A stretch of DNA of 64,000 bases from Azonexus fungiphilus (GTDB lineage: Bacteria; Pseudomonadota; Gammaproteobacteria; Burkholderiales; Rhodocyclaceae), in NCBI RefSeq assembly GCF_003634965.1, contig NZ_RBXP01000015.1, forward strand, positions 186,001-250,000, written 5' to 3'. Positions 61,117 through 64,000 of this stretch are shown here, piece by piece (within the stretch, counting starts at the first letter, position 1; every line of letters starts with the position of its first letter). A program made the position numbers and the translations under genes. The notes beneath the pieces are model-generated. The model was not told the DNA's origin. It ran no database searches and saw only the letters and a program-made list of their open reading frames with translations.

Positions 61117-64000
61117 ACCGCTGCTGCGCCTGCCTGCTCATCGCGCTCGCCTGGTCTGGTGCGGCCGTGGCCAGCCCGGCGCTGCCGGCCAGCTTGCGCG
61201 TTGCCGTCGATGAAAGCTACCCGCCCTACGTCTTCCGCGACGGCGACGGCCAGTTGCGCGGCTACCTGGTCGACCTGTGGGCCCTGTGGTCGGCCCGTAC
61301 CGGCAGCCGTGTCGACCTTCAGGCAGGCGACTGGAATCTCGGCATGCGCCGTCTCGAGGCCGGCGAGGTCGATCTGATGGACGGCGTCTTCCGGACCCCG
61401 GCGCGGGCCGAGCGGCTGGCCTATTCGCAGCCCTACGCCGAGATACCGGTACCGGTCTTCGTCCATCGCAGCCTGCAGGGCATCGATGGCATCGGCACGC
61501 TGCGCGGCTTCGTCGTCGGCGTCATGGACGGCGATGCCTGTCCGGAACAGCTGCTCGAACAGCGCATCACGCGGCTCGACCAGTATCCGGACTACGAGGT
61601 GATGATCGGTGCCGCGATCGCCGGCGACCTGCGCATCTTCTGCATGGACGGTCCGCCGGCGCATTTCCTGCTCACCCGGAAGGGCGGCGCGCGTGAATTC
61701 CGCGAGGCGTTCACGCTGTTTCACGGTCAACTGCACCGGGTCGCGAAAAAGGACAGGGCGGCGCTGGTTGCCACGGTCGACGCCGGTTTTGCGGCAATTT
61801 CCAGCGCCGAAACCGAATCCCTGCGCGCCAAGTGGCTGACCCCTGCGACGCCCGAGCCGCTGCCGCGCTGGCCGGCCTATGCCGGTTACGCGGTGCTCGT
61901 CGCGCTCCTCGCCGGCGGCCTGCTGCTCGCCTGGAACGTGTTGCTGCGCCGCGAGGTCGGCGCCCGCACCCGCGAACTGCTCGCCGAGCGTGAGCGCCTG
62001 CTGGTCCAGACGCGCCAGTCGCGCGAGTTGAGCGAGAACCTGGAAGCGACGCTGCACGCGATTCCCGACCTGCTTTTCGAAGTCGCCGCCGACGGTCGTT
62101 TCCTCAATGTCTGGGCGAGCGATCCCGAGCAGCTGCAACTGTCGCCGGACGCGCTGCTCGAGCGCCGCCTCGACGACATCCTGCCGCCGGCCGCCGCCGC
62201 CCTCTGCCGGCAGGCCCTGGCCGAGGCGGCGGCGAACGGGCGCTCGCGCGGCCAGGTGCTCGAGCTCGAGTTTGCCGAGGGGCGCCGCTGGTTCGAGCTG
62301 TCGACGACGCGCAAGCCGGGTGGCGGCGAAATGGCGCGTTTCATGGTCCTGGCGCGCAACATCGGCGACCGGATCGCCGCCCAGGCATCGATGCGTTCGG
62401 CACAGGCGGCAAGCGAGCAGTTGCTGGCCGAGTCCGACCGGATGCGGCTGACCCTGCTCAGCATGCTCGAGGACCGCCAGCTGGCCGAAGCCCAGCTGCG
62501 CAAGCTGTCGCAGGCGGTCGAACAGAGCCCGGTGGCGGTCGTCATCACCGACCTCGAGGCGCGCATCGAGTACGTCAACCAGGCCTTCGTCGAGGTCAGC
62601 GGCTATTCGGCCGCGGAACTGCTCGGCCAGAATCCGCGCCTGCTGCAAAGCGGCCTGACGCCGCAGAGCCAGTACCAGTCGATGTGGGAAACCCTGCAGC
62701 GCGGCGAGAACTGGCTCGGCCAGCTGACCAACCGCAACAAGCGCGGCGAGATCTTCTACGAATTCGCGGTGATCTCGCCGATCCGCCAGCCCGACGGCCG
62801 GGTCACCCACTACCTCGCGGTCAAGCAGGACATCACCGAGCGCAAGCGGATCGGCGAGGAACTCGACCGCCATCGCCACCACCTCGAGGAACTGGTCGAC
62901 CAGCGCACCGCCGAACTGCAGACCGCCAAGGCAGCGGCCGAGGTTGCCAGTCGCGCCAAGTCGGCCTTCCTGGCGAACATGAGCCACGAGATCCGGACGC
63001 CGATGAACGCCATCGTCGGCCTGGCCCACCGCCTGCTCAAGCAGGCCACCGACGACGGCCAGCGGGGCCATCTGGAGATGATCAAGGCCTCGGCCGACCA
63101 CCTGCTCTCGGTGATCAACGACATCCTCGACCTGTCGCGGATCGAGGCCGGCAAGCTCGAACTGGCGCAGGCCGACTTCAACCTGCCGGAACTGCTCGAG
63201 CGGACCCTCGGCCTGGTTCGCGAGCGGGCGCAGGCCAAGGGCCTGCAATTGCAGTTGCAGGCGCCCGGGCTGCCGCTGCTGGTGCACGGCGATCCGACCC
63301 GGCTGGCGCAGGCGCTGCTCAACTACCTGAGCAACGCCATCAAGTTCACCGAGCAGGGCAGCATCGTCCTGCGCGGGCGCCTGGTCGACGGCGACGACAG
63401 CTCGGTGCAGCTGCATTTCGAGGTCTGCGACAGCGGCATCGGCATCGATGCCGAAACCCTGGCCCGGCTGTTCAACCCCTTCGAGCAGGCCGACAACTCG
63501 ACCACGCGGCTGCATGGCGGCAGCGGTCTGGGCCTGGTCATCACCCGCCAGCTGGCTGAACTGATGGGCGGCAGCGCTGGCTGCGAGAGCACGCCCGGGG
63601 TCGGCAGCCGCTTCTGGTTCTCGGTCCGCCTGGGCCGTGCCGAGGGCGAGGTCGCCGGCAGCCTGCCGGCACTGCCCGGCGAAAGCGTCGAGGAACGCCT
63701 GGCGCGTGATTGCCGTGGTGCGCGCATCCTGCTGTGCGAGGACAACCTGGTGAACCAGGAAGTGGCGCGGACGCTGCTCTGCGACATCGGTCTCGCCGTG
63801 CAGCTCGCCGGCAACGGCCGCGAAGGGCTGAACCTGCTCGAACGCGAAAGCTTCGACCTGGTCCTGATGGATGTCCAGATGCCGCTGATGGACGGGCTCG
63901 AGGCGACCCGGCGGATCCGCCTGCTGCCCGGGCGCCGCGACCTGCCGATCCTGGCCATGACCGCCAACGCCTTCGCCGAGGACCGCAAGGCCTGCCTCGA
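61113..64000 (+). CDS. BvgS-like hybrid sensor kinase (3' end outside window)
   Basis: The frame from a GTG at 61113 is open to the window end (at least 962 codons). Order: signal peptide ([13 protein letters not shown]) and a periplasmic SBP_bac_3 domain at about 27-245 ([36 protein letters not shown]). Then come a transmembrane helix at about 252-275 and two PAS domains ([19 protein letters not shown] and [18 protein letters not shown]). The HisKA has H625 ([12 protein letters not shown]), followed by a HATPase ([13 protein letters not shown]) and a receiver with D920 ([13 protein letters not shown]) that is cut off. An Hpt domain may follow, by analogy with BvgS. The start overlaps the previous stop (GTGA). 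Confidence 0.92.
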   Translation, partial: MNRCCACLLIALAWSGAAVASPALPASLRVAVDESYPPYVFRDGDGQLRGYLVDLWALWSARTGSRVDLQAGDWNLGMRRLEAGEVDLMDGVFRTPARAERLAYSQPYAEIPVPVFVHRSLQGIDGIGTLRGFVVGVMDGDACPEQLLEQRITRLDQYPDYEVMIGAAIAGDLRIFCMDGPPAHFLLTRKGGAREFREAFTLFHGQLHRVAKKDRAALVATVDAGFAAISSAETESLRAKWLTPATPEPLPRWPAYAGYAVLVALLAGGLLLAWNVLLRREVGARTRELLAERERLLVQTRQSRELSENLEATLHAIPDLLFEVAADGRFLNVWASDPEQLQLSPDALLERRLDDILPPAAAALCRQALAEAAANGRSRGQVLELEFAEGRRWFELSTTRKPGGGEMARFMVLARNIGDRIAAQASMRSAQAASEQLLAESDRMRLTLLSMLEDRQLAEAQLRKLSQAVEQSPVAVVITDLEARIEYVNQAFVEVSGYSAAELLGQNPRLLQSGLTPQSQYQSMWETLQRGENWLGQLTNRNKRGEIFYEFAVISPIRQPDGRVTHYLAVKQDITERKRIGEELDRHRHHLEELVDQRTAELQTAKAAAEVASRAKSAFLANMSHEIRTPMNAIVGLAHRLLKQATDDGQRGHLEMIKASADHLLSVINDILDLSRIEAGKLELAQADFNLPELLERTLGLVRERAQAKGLQLQLQAPGLPLLVHGDPTRLAQALLNYLSNAIKFTEQGSIVLRGRLVDGDDSSVQLHFEVCDSGIGIDAETLARLFNPFEQADNSTTRLHGGSGLGLVITRQLAELMGGSAGCESTPGVGSRFWFSVRLGRAEGEVAGSLPALPGESVEERLARDCRGARILLCEDNLVNQEVARTLLCDIGLAVQLAGNGREGLNLLERESFDLVLMDVQMPLMDGLEATRRIRLLPGRRDLPILAMTANAFAEDRKACL

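Overview
The window is a GC-rich, gene-dense stretch of bacterial chromosome. It has no transposase, integrase, phage gene, rRNA operon or CRISPR array that I can see. Gene content and order (rodZ-ispG-hisS-yfgM-bamB-der-hfq-hflX-hflK-hflC-DUF2065-hisZ-purA, then tRNA-Leu, rnr and rlmB) are typical of Betaproteobacteria. The abundance of PAS/CBS/HDOD signalling proteins, a bacteriohemerythrin, Mrp antiporter genes and cysDN suggests a Rhodocyclales (Dechloromonas/Azonexus-like) genome. That placement comes from gene order and protein style, not from a database search.

Layout. 1-12876 (+): a housekeeping run for cell shape (RodZ, cut by the window edge), isoprenoid synthesis, histidyl-tRNA synthetase, outer-membrane assembly, ribosome biogenesis, Hfq, the HflX GTPase, the HflKC membrane complex, HisZ and PurA. 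12934-18145: a His-rich secreted protein, tRNA-Leu(CAG), RNase R, a hemerythrin lying between rnr and rlmB, and a DMT transporter. 18149-24576: an acrA-acrB-oprM type RND efflux operon (-) with a divergent TetR repressor and a clear operator/promoter between them. 24573-35059 (-, except one gene): RarD, a DUF599 protein, PbpC, a DUF1415 protein, a divergent DUF302-like gene, and a very large alpha-2-macroglobulin. 35087-39740 (-): a signalling cluster with a dCACHE-PAS histidine kinase, a solute-binding protein, an HDOD protein and a dual-receiver regulator. 39941-43959 (-): cysDN and a chemoreceptor. 44067-56020: a cation-homeostasis island in which a Mrp Na+/H+ antiporter operon ending in a tandem universal-stress protein (-) faces a short KdpD-like kinase, a KdpE-like regulator, TrkH and TrkA (+). 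56017-58624: TrmA, an MFS transporter and a VF530-type protein. 58852-64000 (+): a CBS-PAS-PAS-GAF protein with no output domain, overlapping the start of a BvgS-like hybrid kinase that runs off the window.

Genes are packed very tightly. Many same-strand neighbours overlap by 4 bases (ATGA/GTGA). Three convergent pairs share one CTAG that supplies both stop codons. No gene-free stretch exceeds 300 bases; the longest gaps are about 185-230 bases. The most interesting leads are the Mrp/USP versus truncated-KdpD/KdpE/TrkHA island, the output-less sensor coupled to a hybrid kinase, the split PbpC/A2M module, a perfect-consensus tRNA promoter whose -35 box lies in the rnr start codon, and a repeated intergenic palindrome with core ACGGTCGACCGT.
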